DNA of 64,000 nucleotides from Kaistella palustris DSM 21579 (GTDB lineage: Bacteria; Bacteroidota; Bacteroidia; Flavobacteriales; Weeksellaceae), in contig NZ_AULL01000017.1 of NCBI RefSeq assembly GCF_000422265.1, positions 248,001-312,000 on the forward strand. Reading direction: 5' to 3'. A program made the position numbers and the translations under genes. Positions 45,352-55,348 of this stretch are shown here, piece after piece; the stretch's first letter is position 1; each line of letters starts with the position of its first letter. Under the pieces are notes generated by a model. It worked only from the letters and a program-made list of their open reading frames with translations, was not told the DNA's origin and did no database searches.

Positions 45352-46956
45352 ATGAAGAACATCAAGATCATCCAGCAATTACATGATTTAGGTATTACGG
45401 GCTACCAGGAGGTGGTTTACAATCCTACTTTCGAAGAACTCTTCCAGGCAGAAATGTCCCCTTCAAACCAGGGTTTTGAAACAGGTCAACTTACAGATTC
45501 CGGCGCAGTTTCCGTAAAAACAGGTGTTTTTACCGGCCGCTCACCGAAAGACAGATTCATTGTTAAAGATGAGGTTACCAAAGATATCATCAACTGGGAC
45601 GGTAAAGTAAATCTGCCCACGACACCGGAGATCTTCGAAAGCTGCAAGAAACAGGTGATCGATCAGTTGTCTTCTTCAAAAAAAATATATGTGGTTGATG
45701 CTTTTTGCGGTACCAATCCCGATACGCGGCTAAAAGTACGCTTTATCATGGAGGTTGCCTGGCAGGCTCATTTCGTTACAAATATGTTCATCCGTCCATC
45801 CAATTACGAACTTGAAAATTTTGGGGAGCCAGATTTCATGGTGATGAACGCGTCTAAGACAACCAATCCAAACTGGAAAGAGCAGGGTCTGAATTCCGAG
45901 AATTTTGTGATGTTCAACTTAACTGAAAAAATTCAGATCATTGGTGGAACCTGGTATGGCGGCGAGATGAAAAAAGGAATGTTTGCGATGATGAACTATT
46001 ACCTTCCGCTGAAAGGTATGGCATCAATGCACTGTTCTGCAAACGTGGGTGAAGAAGGCGATGTGGCTTTATTCTTTGGCCTGTCCGGAACAGGAAAAAC
46101 CACACTTTCCGCAGATCCCAAAAGATACCTCATCGGTGATGATGAGCATGGCTGGGACGATAACGGCGTTTTCAATTTTGAAGGTGGCTGTTATGCGAAA
46201 GTGATCGACCTTACCGAAGAAAAAGAACCGGATATCTTCAAGGCGATCCGACGTGATTCTCTGCTAGAAAATGTAGTGGTAAATGAAAACGGTCAGGCAG
46301 ATTATACCGATAATTCGATCACAGAAAATACCCGCGTTTCCTATCCGATTTACCATATCAGCAAGATCGTGCTTCCTTCAAAAGCAGGTCACGCCAAGAA
46401 AATAGTTTATTTATCAGCCGACGCTTTCGGCGTGTTGCCACCGGTATCGGTGTTGAACGAAGATCAGGCGCAGTATCATTTCCTCTGCGGGTACACTTCT
46501 AAACTCGCCGGTACCGAAAGAGGAATTACCGAACCCCAACCGTCCTTTTCTCCGGCGTTCGGTGAAGCGTTCCTGACATTGCACCCAACCATGTATTCTA
46601 AAACTTTGATCGGTAAAATGAAAGAACATGGTGCGAAAGCTTATTTGGTAAATACCGGCTGGAACGGAACCGGAAAAAGAATTTCGCTGAAGGACACACG
46701 TGCCATCATCGACGCAATTATTGACGGATCTATTGATTCTGCAGAAAAAACCACTATTCCGGTGATGAACCTGGAAATCCCGACTAAACTTCCAAATGTT
46801 TCAGAAGGAATTCTGGATCCGCGGGATACCTACGCAAGTACAGAAGAATGGGAAACCAAGGCGAAAGATTTAGCCGCGCGTTACATCAAGAATTTTGAGC
46901 AATACTGTGACAATGATGAAGCTAAAAAATTAGTTGCTGCCGGACCACAGTTATAA
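45352..46956 (+). CDS. pckA: Phosphoenolpyruvate carboxykinase (ATP)
   Basis: PckA converts oxaloacetate and ATP to phosphoenolpyruvate, CO2 and ADP, the first step of gluconeogenesis. The 534-residue protein has the kinase loop [16 protein letters not shown] (residues 243-258), the metal-binding [10 protein letters not shown] that follows, and an oxaloacetate-binding region [15 protein letters not shown] (about 60-74). ATP-dependent rather than GTP-dependent type is supported by these motifs. It is transcribed alone, with a terminator 25 bases after the stop. It stands next to glk and the pentose-phosphate operon. Confidence 0.97.
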   Translation: MKNIKIIQQLHDLGITGYQEVVYNPTFEELFQAEMSPSNQGFETGQLTDSGAVSVKTGVFTGRSPKDRFIVKDEVTKDIINWDGKVNLPTTPEIFESCKKQVIDQLSSSKKIYVVDAFCGTNPDTRLKVRFIMEVAWQAHFVTNMFIRPSNYELENFGEPDFMVMNASKTTNPNWKEQGLNSENFVMFNLTEKIQIIGGTWYGGEMKKGMFAMMNYYLPLKGMASMHCSANVGEEGDVALFFGLSGTGKTTLSADPKRYLIGDDEHGWDDNGVFNFEGGCYAKVIDLTEEKEPDIFKAIRRDSLLENVVVNENGQADYTDNSITENTRVSYPIYHISKIVLPSKAGHAKKIVYLSADAFGVLPPVSVLNEDQAQYHFLCGYTSKLAGTERGITEPQPSFSPAFGEAFLTLHPTMYSKTLIGKMKEHGAKAYLVNTGWNGTGKRISLKDTRAIIDAIIDGSIDSAEKTTIPVMNLEIPTKLPNVSEGILDPRDTYASTEEWETKAKDLAARYIKNFEQYCDNDEAKKLVAAGPQL

Positions 46957-46980
46957 GTAGTTTTAATTGTTTTTTGTAAA

Positions 46981-47016
46981 AATTCCCTCTGCCCGCGCGC
47001 TGAGGGAATTTTTTTG
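46981..47016 (+). terminator. Rho-independent terminator after pckA
   Basis: AATTCCCTC (46981-46989) pairs with GAGGGAATT (47002-47010) around a GC-rich 12-base loop, followed by T residues. Strong hairpin with no competing gene function. Confidence 0.92.
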
Positions 47017-47130
47017 TTCCTCAGTTCCACGTCACTTTTGATGGGTGTGATTATTGCTGGTTTCTAAAGTGCTTTTGGATGAAGATTCAATTTCCTTACA
47101 AACTTTCACAAAACCAAATATTTTTTTCTG

Positions 47131-48207
47131 ATGAAGAAATTCAAACCCATCACTTTACCGGATATCTCACAAGCCACAGTTCCGATGGCGTATCCGTCGC
47201 GCAGAAACCAACTGCCCAAAGCCGGTGTTGTACTGGCCGCAGATGTAGGTGGAACCAAAACCGATTTTGCCCTTTTTGAAATAAAGGACAGTAATTTGAT
47301 TTCTATTAAAGGCCAACGGTTCCCGACAAGTGACCATCAATCATTTGTTGATGCGCTTCACCAGTTCCATACCGATAAATCCGTGAAGATCGATGCGGCC
47401 TGTTTAGGCGTGGCAGGTCCGGTGGATGGCGATAAAGTGCGCGGTGTAAATTTCGCCTGGGAAATAGATGCCAATAAACTTGAAAAGGATCTGGACATTT
47501 CGAGCATTTTTCTCATTAATGATCTTCAGGCTAATGCTTATGGGCTTTCTTCTCTTCAGGATGATGATTTCATCATTATCAATGAAGGCGAAAAAAATAA
47601 AGGCAATGCCGCGATAATTTCTCCGGGGACAGGTTTGGGCGAAGCAGGTTTGTATTGGGATGGGTCGCACTACAATCCGTACGCAACGGAGGGTGGTCAC
47701 TGTAATTTTTCGCCCGTAGATGAACTCGATCTGGAACTTTGGTCTTTTCTAATGAAGGAATTCGGTCATGTAAGCTGGGAACGTGTAGTGTCCGGTCAGG
47801 GGATTTACAATATTTACAGATTTTTAAGACAGAAAAGCAGTGAAAAAGAACCAGCCTGGCTATCGGATGAATTTGAGAAAGAAGATCCTGCTATTGCAAT
47901 TTCAACTGCCGCACTGGAAAAAAAGGACGCGGTAAGTAGTGATACTTTAAAACTTTTCTTAAAATATCTGAGTATTGAAGCCGCGCAACTCGCCCTGAAA
48001 ACCAAAGCAACCGGCGGAATTTATGTCGGTGGCGGAATTGCACCCAAAATCCTTGACCTTATTGACAAAGAAGTTTTTAATAAGAACTTTATCAACGTCG
48101 GTCGCATGGAGCATTTGCTCAAAGAAATACCCGTAAAAATTGTACTAAACGATCAGACCGCCTTGATCGGTGCGGCATATTACGCTGCAATGGGAATTCC
48201 GGCATAG
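47131..48207 (+). CDS. glk: Glucokinase
   Basis: Glk phosphorylates glucose to glucose-6-phosphate with ATP. The 358-residue protein has the phosphate-1 motif LAADVGGTKTDFALFE (residues 35-50), the glucose-binding segment INDLQANAYGL, the phosphate-2/adenosine SPGTGLGEAGLYW, and the ATEGGHCNF loop. It is of the Escherichia coli Glk family rather than the ROK family by these motifs. It is convergent with pgi, 20 bases between stops. The product feeds the adjoining Zwf and Pgi enzymes directly. Confidence 0.95.
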   Translation: MKKFKPITLPDISQATVPMAYPSRRNQLPKAGVVLAADVGGTKTDFALFEIKDSNLISIKGQRFPTSDHQSFVDALHQFHTDKSVKIDAACLGVAGPVDGDKVRGVNFAWEIDANKLEKDLDISSIFLINDLQANAYGLSSLQDDDFIIINEGEKNKGNAAIISPGTGLGEAGLYWDGSHYNPYATEGGHCNFSPVDELDLELWSFLMKEFGHVSWERVVSGQGIYNIYRFLRQKSSEKEPAWLSDEFEKEDPAIAISTAALEKKDAVSSDTLKLFLKYLSIEAAQLALKTKATGGIYVGGGIAPKILDLIDKEVFNKNFINVGRMEHLLKEIPVKIVLNDQTALIGAAYYAAMGIPA

Positions 48208-48227
48208 CGGGACGTGAGTATAACTTT

Positions 48228-49880
48228 TCATTTTCGCCACTTTTTATAAATGTTGATCAGACCATTAGTAGAACCATCGTGCGAATCTACAGGTTCACCG
48301 TTTTCAAGTTCGGGCTGTACTTTCTGTGCAAGCTGTTTTCCGAGCTCAACGCCCCACTGATCGAAACTGAAGATATTCCATATTACACCCTGAACAAATA
48401 TTTTATGTTCATACAAAGCCGTCAGCAATCCTAAGGAAAAGGGGGTGATTTCTTTAAGAAGAAAGGAATTCGTTGGTTTATTTCCCGTGAAAACTTTAAA
48501 AGGAATAAGTTTTTTAATTTCCTCCTTATCCATATCTGACTTCGTCAGTTCATCATTCACTTCATCTGCAGTTTTGCCGTTCATCAAGGCTTCAGTCTGT
48601 GCAAAGAAATTCGACAAAAGGATCTGGTGATGCTTACCGACGGGATTGTGGCTGATCGCCGGCGCAATGAAATCACATGGAATTAAGTGTGTTCCCTGGT
48701 GAATGAGTTGGTAAAATGCGTGCTGCCCGTTCGTTCCCGGTTCTCCCCATACCACAGGTCCGGTGCTGTAAGTCACTACATTTCCGTTCCGGTCTACGTG
48801 CTTTCCATTGCTCTCCATATTTCCTTGCTGAAAGTACGCGGGAAACCGGTGCATATACTGATCATAAGGCAGAATCGCCTCGGTTTCAGCGCCAAAAAAG
48901 TTGGTGTACCATAAACCGACGAGTGCCATTAACACAGGAATATTTTCGTTGAAGTCTGTATTTTTAAAATGTTCATCGGCAGATTCAGCGCCTTTCAAAA
49001 GATGTTCGAAATTGTCGTAACCCACCGTAAGCGCGATGGACAGACCAATGCTGCTCCAAATGCTATAACGACCACCGACCCAGTCCCAAAATACGAACAT
49101 ATTTTCGGGATCAATGCCAAAATCCTTTACACCTTTTTCGTTCGTTGAAAGTGCCACGAAATGTTTGGCAACTTCTTTCTCATCTTTCGCGGTTTTCAGG
49201 AACCAGTCACGGGCGGTGTGCGCATTGGTCATGGTTTCCTGTGTAGTAAATGTCTTGGAGGCGACCGTAAAAAGCGTTTCTTCAGGATTTAAATTTTTCA
49301 GGACTTCTGTAATCTGCGTTCCATCAACATTAGAAATAAAATAAGCCTGAATACCATCGATCCAGTACGGTTTCAGCGCTTCAGTGATCATCACAGGTCC
49401 CAGGTCGCTTCCGCCAATTCCAATATTTACAATGTTCTTAATTTTCTTGCCGGAATAACCCTTCCATTCGCCTGTGTGAATTTTCTCGCAGAAAGATTTC
49501 ATCTTTTCACGCGTTTTGCGGATTTCAGGCATGATGTCTTCATCACCAATCATCACCGGTTGCTGAGAGAAGTTTCGCAAAGCGGTATGCATTACGGCGC
49601 GGTCTTCGGTTTCATTAATTTTTTCCCCGGTAAACATGGCTTCGCGCGCTTCTTTAACTTTGCACTCTTCGGCGAGTTGAAACAGTTTTTCCAGCGTTTC
49701 AGTGGTAATTAAATTCTTAGAATAATCAAAAAGAAGATCATCCAGCTGTACCGACATTTTCTCGAAACGCCCGGCATCTTCCTGAAAAAGATCTTTGATC
49801 TGCACATTTTCCATTGTCGTCTGGTGAATACTTAAGGCTTTCCAGGCCGGTGTTTCGGCAGGATTTATTTTTGGGAACAT
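48228..49880 (-). CDS. pgi: Glucose-6-phosphate isomerase
   Basis: Pgi interconverts glucose-6-phosphate and fructose-6-phosphate. The 550-residue protein has [19 protein letters not shown], the [10 protein letters not shown] phosphate-binding block, [16 protein letters not shown] and the C-terminal [13 protein letters not shown] lysine motif. The length is normal for the long form. It is the last gene of the leftward pentose-phosphate operon, 44 bases after pgl, and converges on glk. Confidence 0.97.
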   Translation of the reverse strand: MFPKINPAETPAWKALSIHQTTMENVQIKDLFQEDAGRFEKMSVQLDDLLFDYSKNLITTETLEKLFQLAEECKVKEAREAMFTGEKINETEDRAVMHTALRNFSQQPVMIGDEDIMPEIRKTREKMKSFCEKIHTGEWKGYSGKKIKNIVNIGIGGSDLGPVMITEALKPYWIDGIQAYFISNVDGTQITEVLKNLNPEETLFTVASKTFTTQETMTNAHTARDWFLKTAKDEKEVAKHFVALSTNEKGVKDFGIDPENMFVFWDWVGGRYSIWSSIGLSIALTVGYDNFEHLLKGAESADEHFKNTDFNENIPVLMALVGLWYTNFFGAETEAILPYDQYMHRFPAYFQQGNMESNGKHVDRNGNVVTYSTGPVVWGEPGTNGQHAFYQLIHQGTHLIPCDFIAPAISHNPVGKHHQILLSNFFAQTEALMNGKTADEVNDELTKSDMDKEEIKKLIPFKVFTGNKPTNSFLLKEITPFSLGLLTALYEHKIFVQGVIWNIFSFDQWGVELGKQLAQKVQPELENGEPVDSHDGSTNGLINIYKKWRK

Positions 49881-49924
49881 AATTGTAGTTTTAAATTATA
49901 ATTAATGTCTGGCGGCACTTCGGT

Positions 49925-50665
49925 TTATTTTACCGTCTCCGTCAGTCGTGATGCTGCTGCTCCGTCTAAGAACCATTTTACTTTTTCAGCGTCCTGCGCA
50001 ATTAATCTTGCGGGATATAAATCTGCGCTGCCGCTCTGATCTTCGAGGATGTGAAATACTGCTTCAGATTTGCCGGCACCGAAAACCAGGAATGCAATAT
50101 TGCGGGACCGATTGATCAGTGGTGCTGTCATGGTGATACGCTCCATCTGCACTTCTTCCACATAAACCGAGCGGATAGTTGCTTCATTTTCGTGCAGCAC
50201 CGAGGTGTTCGGAAAAAGCGAGGCCGTATGCGAATTGTCACCGAGACCTAAAAGATTGAGGTCAAATTCAATTGGTTTTTCCCCAAAATGTTTGGCGATC
50301 ATTTCGGCATATTTTTGAGCAGATTCCTCCGGAGTGCCCGTTGTATCTACTTTAAAGATGTTGGAATTTTTAATGGCCAAAGGTTTAAACAGAGCATTTT
50401 CTGCCATTAATGAATTCCGTTCCGGATTACCTTCCGGCACAAAACGCTCATCGCCAAAGAAAAAGTAAATTTTATCCCAGTCGAACCTACTCCGAAATTT
50501 TTCTGAGGCTAAAAGTGCATAGAGTTTTTTAGGCGAACTTCCGCCGGAAAGCACAAAAGTAAATTCGCCGCGTGCTTTTATGGCTTCCTCCGCCAGATCG
50601 CAGATATATTCTGCCAAAGCATCAACGAGGTCACTTACTTCTTTATAGATTTTTAGTACAGCCAT
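49925..50665 (-). CDS. pgl: 6-phosphogluconolactonase
   Basis: Pgl hydrolyses 6-phosphogluconolactone to 6-phosphogluconate, the second oxidative pentose-phosphate step. At 246 residues it has the DevB/Pgl length. Motifs are FVLSGGSSPKKLYALLAS, then IYFFGDERFVPEGNPERNS, and LNLLGLGDNSHTASLFPNT. The zwf stop and the pgl start overlap as TGATG, so the two enzymes are translationally coupled. This is the usual pairing in bacteria. Confidence 0.96.
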   Translation of the reverse strand: MAVLKIYKEVSDLVDALAEYICDLAEEAIKARGEFTFVLSGGSSPKKLYALLASEKFRSRFDWDKIYFFFGDERFVPEGNPERNSLMAENALFKPLAIKNSNIFKVDTTGTPEESAQKYAEMIAKHFGEKPIEFDLNLLGLGDNSHTASLFPNTSVLHENEATIRSVYVEEVQMERITMTAPLINRSRNIAFLVFGAGKSEAVFHILEDQSGSADLYPARLIAQDAEKVKWFLDGAAASRLTETVK

Positions 50666-52185
50666 CAGTCTTTTTTTGTTTTTTCCGGCAGGTTAAACCA
50701 GTGATAACCGTCTTTTGCAATTAAAGCTTCCGCATTTTCGGGGCCCCAGGAATCTGCCGGATAGTTGGGGAAATTAGATGTTTTGTTATTTTCCCAATAT
50801 TCCAGCACAGGTGTGATCACTTCCCAGGCTTCTTCCACCTGGTCCGCGCGCATAAAAAGTGTCTGATCACCGGAAATAATATCGAGCAGCAAAGTTTCAT
50901 AAGCTTCAGGTGCCTGGACTTTTGTTTTGTCGGAATAATCGAAAACCATATCAACCGTATTCAGATTCATCTCCAGCCCCGGTATTTTACTCTGCAGCTG
51001 GAAACTTATTGCCATATCCGGCTGTATGCTGATCACCAGCCGGTTTTGTTTCGGGATATTACCTTCGGACTTATTAAAGATATTATGCGGCACTTCCTTA
51101 AACTGAATCGTAATTACCGAAGCAGATCTAAAAAGTCTTTTGCCGGTACGGAAATAAAACGGAACGCCCTGCCAGCGCCAGTTATCAAGATAAAATTTCA
51201 GCGCAGCATAGGTTTCGGTATTTGAATTCGGATCTACATCGATCTCTTCCCGGTAACCTAAAACTTCTTTTCCCTGAACCCAACCTGGGCCGTATTGCCC
51301 CCGTGCTGACATTGAATCTACAGTTCCGGGCAGTATTTTCTTTACCGCTTTCAAAACATCAACTTTCCGGTCGCGAACTTCATCAGCTTCAAAGTTGATC
51401 GGCGGTTCCATTGCGATAATACAGAGCAGCTGCATCAAATGGTTCTGCACCATATCGCGTAAAATTCCCGCATTATCAAAATAATCACCCCGCGCTTCCA
51501 CACCAATTTGTTCAGTGACGGAAATCTGAACATGCTCAATGTGATTCCTGTTCCATAAAGGTTCCATAATGGAATTTGCAAAACGGAAAGCCATCACATT
51601 TTGTACGACTTCTTTTCCAAGGTAATGATCAATTCGGTAGATCTGCTTTTCATTAAAAATAGTCAGCAGTCTTTTGTTGAGATCTCTCGCTGACTGCAGG
51701 TCGCGCCCAAAAGGTTTCTCGATAATGATCCGTGTAGTTTCGGGATTATTTTCAATTTTACTTTTATTAATGTTTTCGGCGATCGTACAGAAAAAGTCCG
51801 GTGACACCGCACAATAATAAGTCACAGAAGGCTGCTGCTCCCATTCATTTTTCAAAAAATCAATCCTTTTACCAAATTCTTTGAATTCTTGGGCGTCTTT
51901 TATGTTTGCGATCTGGTAAGTGATATTTGCAGAAAAAGTTTCCCACTGTACCTTTTCGGCTTTACCCGAACGGGAAAATTCGTTGATACCTTCCAGCAGT
52001 GAAGTCCGGTATTTGATGTCGGTTAGTTTGCTGCGGCCCGTACCGATGATGGCAAACTTTTCCGGCAGGCGGTTATCGAGGAAAAGATTATAAAGCGCGG
52101 GAATAATTTTTCTTTTCGTCAGGTCGCCTGTACCACCGAAGATGATGAAAATAGCCGGCATGGAATTATTTGGGGTTTTGTTCAT
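50665..52185 (-). CDS. zwf: Glucose-6-phosphate 1-dehydrogenase
   Basis: Zwf oxidises glucose-6-phosphate to 6-phosphogluconolactone and makes NADPH (or NADH). The 506-residue protein has the dinucleotide motif IFGGTGDLTKRKIIPALY, the IEKPFGRD block and the active-site signature RIDHYLGKE. It is in the middle of the leftward operon, 20 bases after gnd and overlapping pgl by one base. Cofactor preference is not evident from sequence. Confidence 0.97.
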   Translation of the reverse strand: MNKTPNNSMPAIFIIFGGTGDLTKRKIIPALYNLFLDNRLPEKFAIIGTGRSKLTDIKYRTSLLEGINEFSRSGKAEKVQWETFSANITYQIANIKDAQEFKEFGKRIDFLKNEWEQQPSVTYYCAVSPDFFCTIAENINKSKIENNPETTRIIIEKPFGRDLQSARDLNKRLLTIFNEKQIYRIDHYLGKEVVQNVMAFRFANSIMEPLWNRNHIEHVQISVTEQIGVEARGDYFDNAGILRDMVQNHLMQLLCIIAMEPPINFEADEVRDRKVDVLKAVKKILPGTVDSMSARGQYGPGWVQGKEVLGYREEIDVDPNSNTETYAALKFYLDNWRWQGVPFYFRTGKRLFRSASVITIQFKEVPHNIFNKSEGNIPKQNRLVISIQPDMAISFQLQSKIPGLEMNLNTVDMVFDYSDKTKVQAPEAYETLLLDIISGDQTLFMRADQVEEAWEVITPVLEYWENNKTSNFPNYPADSWGPENAEALIAKDGYHWFNLPEKTKKD

Positions 52186-52205
52186 AATTTTAAATTCAAA
52201 GTAAA

Positions 52206-53651
52206 TTAAGAATCCGCATCGGTATTAACTTTTGGGTCGCCTTCCCAATCCGTGTGGAAGACGCCTTTTTTACCCTTGAGTTCGTAGGTATGCGAACCGA
52301 AAAAGTCCCGTTGTGCCTGAATTAAATTTGCGGGCATTTCTGCAGCCCGGAAATTATCGAAATAGCCCAGTGAAACCGAGAACGCCGGTGCTGCAATACC
52401 GTGTCTGGCGACATCTGACACGAAAGTGCGGATTCCCGCCAAACTTCTTACAATATTTTCGTGAATAGAATCATCCATAAACAAATGTTCAAGCTCAGGA
52501 TTTTTCTGATATGCCGCATAGATGTCCTCTAAAAATGCGGAACGTATAATACAGCCGCCACGCCAAATTTTGGCGATCACGCCGAGATCCAGGTTGTATT
52601 TGTAATCTACATTGGCGCGGTGCAGCAGGTGCATTCCCTGCGCATAAGCCGAAACCATTGCAAAATAGAAAGCTTCTTCCATACTTGCAATATATTTTTC
52701 ATTATCATCAGAATAGGGTTCTGCCTTTTTATTCGGGTAAAGGTCTGCGGCTTGCGTACGGAGTTCTTTATATTTGGAGAGGTCCCGCATCGAAACCGCA
52801 ATGTCGATGACCGGAATTGGCAAAGTAAGATCCATCGCAGCCTGTGAAGTCCATTTGCCCGTTCCTTTGGCTTTCGCTTCATCCTTAATATCATTTAATA
52901 GAAGGTGATCAGTACCGTTTTCTTTAAAGGCGAAAATATCGCGTGTGATTTCTAGAAGATAGGATTGCAGGCGGCCTTCATTCCATTTTTTATAGACGTC
53001 GTGAATTTCGTTGTCAGATAATCCAAGACCGTTTTTAAGCACTTCGTAGGTTTCAGAAATTAACTGCATCAGCGCGTATTCGATTCCGTTGTGTACCATT
53101 TTTACAAAATGACCGGCCGAACGTTCGCCCATATAAGCCACCGTAGGATCACCGTTCACATGCGCTGCAATCTGGGTGAGAATTGGCTTTACTACTTCAT
53201 ATGCTTCTTTGTCACCGCCCGGCATCATGCTCGGTCCGCGGCGCGCACCTTCTTCACCTCCTGAAACACCCATGCCGATGAAATGGTAGTTCTTCTCTTC
53301 CAGATATTTAAAACGCCGGTCAGTATCTACGAAATGAGAATTACCTCCATCAATGATAATGTCGCCGGGTTCCAGAACCAAAAGCAGTTCCTCGATCACG
53401 CTGTCAACGATGGTACCCGCAGGCACAAGCATCATTACGACCCTGGGAGTTTTCAGGCTTTGGGCAAACTCCTTCATATCGGTAAAGCCATGGATCGCCT
53501 CCGGATTTAATTCGTTTAAAGCAACCACTTTATCCGGACTGATGTCGTAACCCGAGCAGGTGAAACCGTGATCTACTATATTTAACAGGAGGTTGGAACC
53601 CATCGTACCCAGGCCGATCATTCCGAAAGAGCTGTGTTTTTTTTGTGTCAT
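52206..53651 (-). CDS. gnd: 6-phosphogluconate dehydrogenase (decarboxylating)
   Basis: Gnd converts 6-phosphogluconate to ribulose-5-phosphate and CO2. The 481-residue protein has the N-terminal Rossmann motif FGMIGLGTMGSNLLLNI, IDGGNSHFVDT, the substrate-binding GMGVSGGEEGARRGPSMMPG and FVKMVHNGIEYA. The all-helical C-terminal half is complete. It is coded in a leftward operon between tal and zwf. Confidence 0.97.
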   Translation of the reverse strand: MTQKKHSSFGMIGLGTMGSNLLLNIVDHGFTCSGYDISPDKVVALNELNPEAIHGFTDMKEFAQSLKTPRVVMMLVPAGTIVDSVIEELLLVLEPGDIIIDGGNSHFVDTDRRFKYLEEKNYHFIGMGVSGGEEGARRGPSMMPGGDKEAYEVVKPILTQIAAHVNGDPTVAYMGERSAGHFVKMVHNGIEYALMQLISETYEVLKNGLGLSDNEIHDVYKKWNEGRLQSYLLEITRDIFAFKENGTDHLLLNDIKDEAKAKGTGKWTSQAAMDLTLPIPVIDIAVSMRDLSKYKELRTQAADLYPNKKAEPYSDDNEKYIASMEEAFYFAMVSAYAQGMHLLHRANVDYKYNLDLGVIAKIWRGGCIIRSAFLEDIYAAYQKNPELEHLFMDDSIHENIVRSLAGIRTFVSDVARHGIAAPAFSVSLGYFDNFRAAEMPANLIQAQRDFFGSHTYELKGKKGVFHTDWEGDPKVNTDADS

Positions 53652-53697
53652 GATATTGTTTTACTGTAACTGTTTACTATAAATGTTGAAGCGGCGT

Positions 53698-54789
53698 TTA
53701 GTCTTTTTTTCTTATTTGGTCACTGATGCTTTTCAGCAGTTTTTCGTAGGCTTGGTTGAATTTTTCGATGCCTTCATCTTCCAGTTTCTGCGTGATGTCA
53801 TCAATGTTGATTCCCGTACTTTTTAAATCACTTAAAACTTTGTCGGTTTCCTCCGGTTCGGTAATTAAAGTGTCGGAAACTTTACCGTGATCCCGAAAAG
53901 CCTCGATGGTTTCGAGAGGCAACGTGTTAATGGTATCTTTCCCAATAAGATTTTCAACATACAAAACATCGCTCAGCGAAGGATCTTTTGTACTTGTACT
54001 CGCCCAAAGTACCCGTTGAGGTTGTGCTCCCTTGGCAGCCAGTTTCGCCCATCGGTCAGAAGAAATCATTTCAAGATAGATCTGATAGGCCTTTTTCGCT
54101 GAAGCGATTGCAACTTTGGACTTTAGATTTCCAGCACCTTTTTCTTTCAGCAGAGGATCGACCATTACATCGATACGACTCAGAAAGAAACTGGCCACAG
54201 AAGCAATTTCTTTAATGGAATTACCTTCCGCAAGGCGGTCTTCGAGCCCACTCATAAATGCTTCAGTGATTTCGCGATAGCGGGGAAGACCAAATAAAAG
54301 GGTGACATTAATGTTTATTCCTTCACGCAGACACTCGCGAATCGCGATAAGTCCCTGTTGGGTGCCGGGTATTTTAATCATCACATTTTTCCGGTCCACT
54401 CTGTTCCAAAGGTCGCGCGCCTGTGCGATCGTACCGTCGGTATCACGGGCAAGGAATGGTGAAACCTCTAAACTTACAAAACCATCTCTACCTTCAGTTT
54501 TATCATAAACAGGTTTAAAAAGATCGGCGGCCCGCTGAATATCCGCAATAGCCAGATCGAAAAATATCGCCTGGGTATTATCTTCATTTTGGGAATATTT
54601 AATGATGTCTTCGTCATAATCAGAACTGCCGCTGATGGCTTTTTCGAAGATCGAAGGATTGGAAGTCAGTCCGCGCAGATCGTCCTCATCGATAAGTTTT
54701 TGGAGTTTGCCGGAGTTCATGATTTCGCGATCGAGTAAATCCAGCCATATACTCTGATCCATTTTTCTTATTTGATTTAAAGGATTCAT
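53698..54789 (-). CDS. tal: Transaldolase
   Basis: Tal transfers a three-carbon dihydroxyacetone unit between sugar phosphates in the non-oxidative pentose-phosphate path. The 363-residue protein belongs to the longer class, with DEDDLRGLTSNPSIFEKAI near the start and the Schiff-base lysine in NVMIKIPGTQQG. The segment FFLSRIDVMVDPLL is also typical. The first ATG (54789) is used; the alternative at residue 10 (MDQSIW) is possible. It lies between rpiB and gnd. Confidence 0.94.
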   Translation of the reverse strand: MNPLNQIRKMDQSIWLDLLDREIMNSGKLQKLIDEDDLRGLTSNPSIFEKAISGSSDYDEDIIKYSQNEDNTQAIFFDLAIADIQRAADLFKPVYDKTEGRDGFVSLEVSPFLARDTDGTIAQARDLWNRVDRKNVMIKIPGTQQGLIAIRECLREGININVTLLFGLPRYREITEAFMSGLEDRLAEGNSIKEIASVASFFLSRIDVMVDPLLKEKGAGNLKSKVAIASAKKAYQIYLEMISSDRWAKLAAKGAQPQRVLWASTSTKDPSLSDVLYVENLIGKDTINTLPLETIEAFRDHGKVSDTLITEPEETDKVLSDLKSTGINIDDITQKLEDEGIEKFNQAYEKLLKSISDQIRKKD

Positions 54790-54833
54790 TTTTCTTTGAT
54801 TTTAAAAGTTAATAATCTCACGCCGGGAAAGCC

Positions 54834-55301
54834 TTAAAGTTTCTTTTCAACTTTCTGAATTTTCTGAAGCCGCCGCAGATGTCTTTCTGCACCGATGAAT
54901 TCTGCTTTTAGAAAAGTAAGGGCCAGTTCTTCGGCACTTGCAAAACCTGTTATGCGACCGCCTAAACATATCAGGTTCATGTCATCATCTTCAACACCCT
55001 GGTGCGCAGAAAAATGTTCGGTGATCAAAGCCGCCCGTACGCCTGCAATTTTATTTGCAGCAATACACGCACCAACGCCGCTGCCACAGATAGCAATTCC
55101 ACGATAAACTTCGCCCTGCGCAACGCTATTGGCGAGAGGAATCACAAAATCGGGGAAATCATCATCATTATTCAGTTCAGTCGCGCCAAAATCCAGCAAC
55201 TCATAATTTTGCTTCCTTAAAAAACGGGTTATATTTTCTTTAAGTTCAAAGCCACCGTGATCGGCGCATATTCCTATTTTCAATGATGAGGGGTTTGCCA
55301 T
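54834..55301 (-). CDS. rpiB: Ribose-5-phosphate isomerase B
   Basis: RpiB interconverts ribulose-5-phosphate and ribose-5-phosphate. The 155-residue protein has the N-terminal IGICADHGGFELK, the active-site region GIAICGSGVGACIAANKI with a cysteine, and the conserved EHFSAHQGVEDDDMNLICLGG. The related LacA/B enzymes have similar motifs, but the operon context with tkt and tal makes RpiB the likely identity. It is 44 bases upstream of tal. Confidence 0.93.
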   Translation of the reverse strand: MANPSSLKIGICADHGGFELKENITRFLRKQNYELLDFGATELNNDDDFPDFVIPLANSVAQGEVYRGIAICGSGVGACIAANKIAGVRAALITEHFSAHQGVEDDDMNLICLGGRITGFASAEELALTFLKAEFIGAERHLRRLQKIQKVEKKL

Positions 55302-55348
55302 ATTTTTATGCTAAGGAGTTCTGTGAGATTTTAAATGATATTATTGTT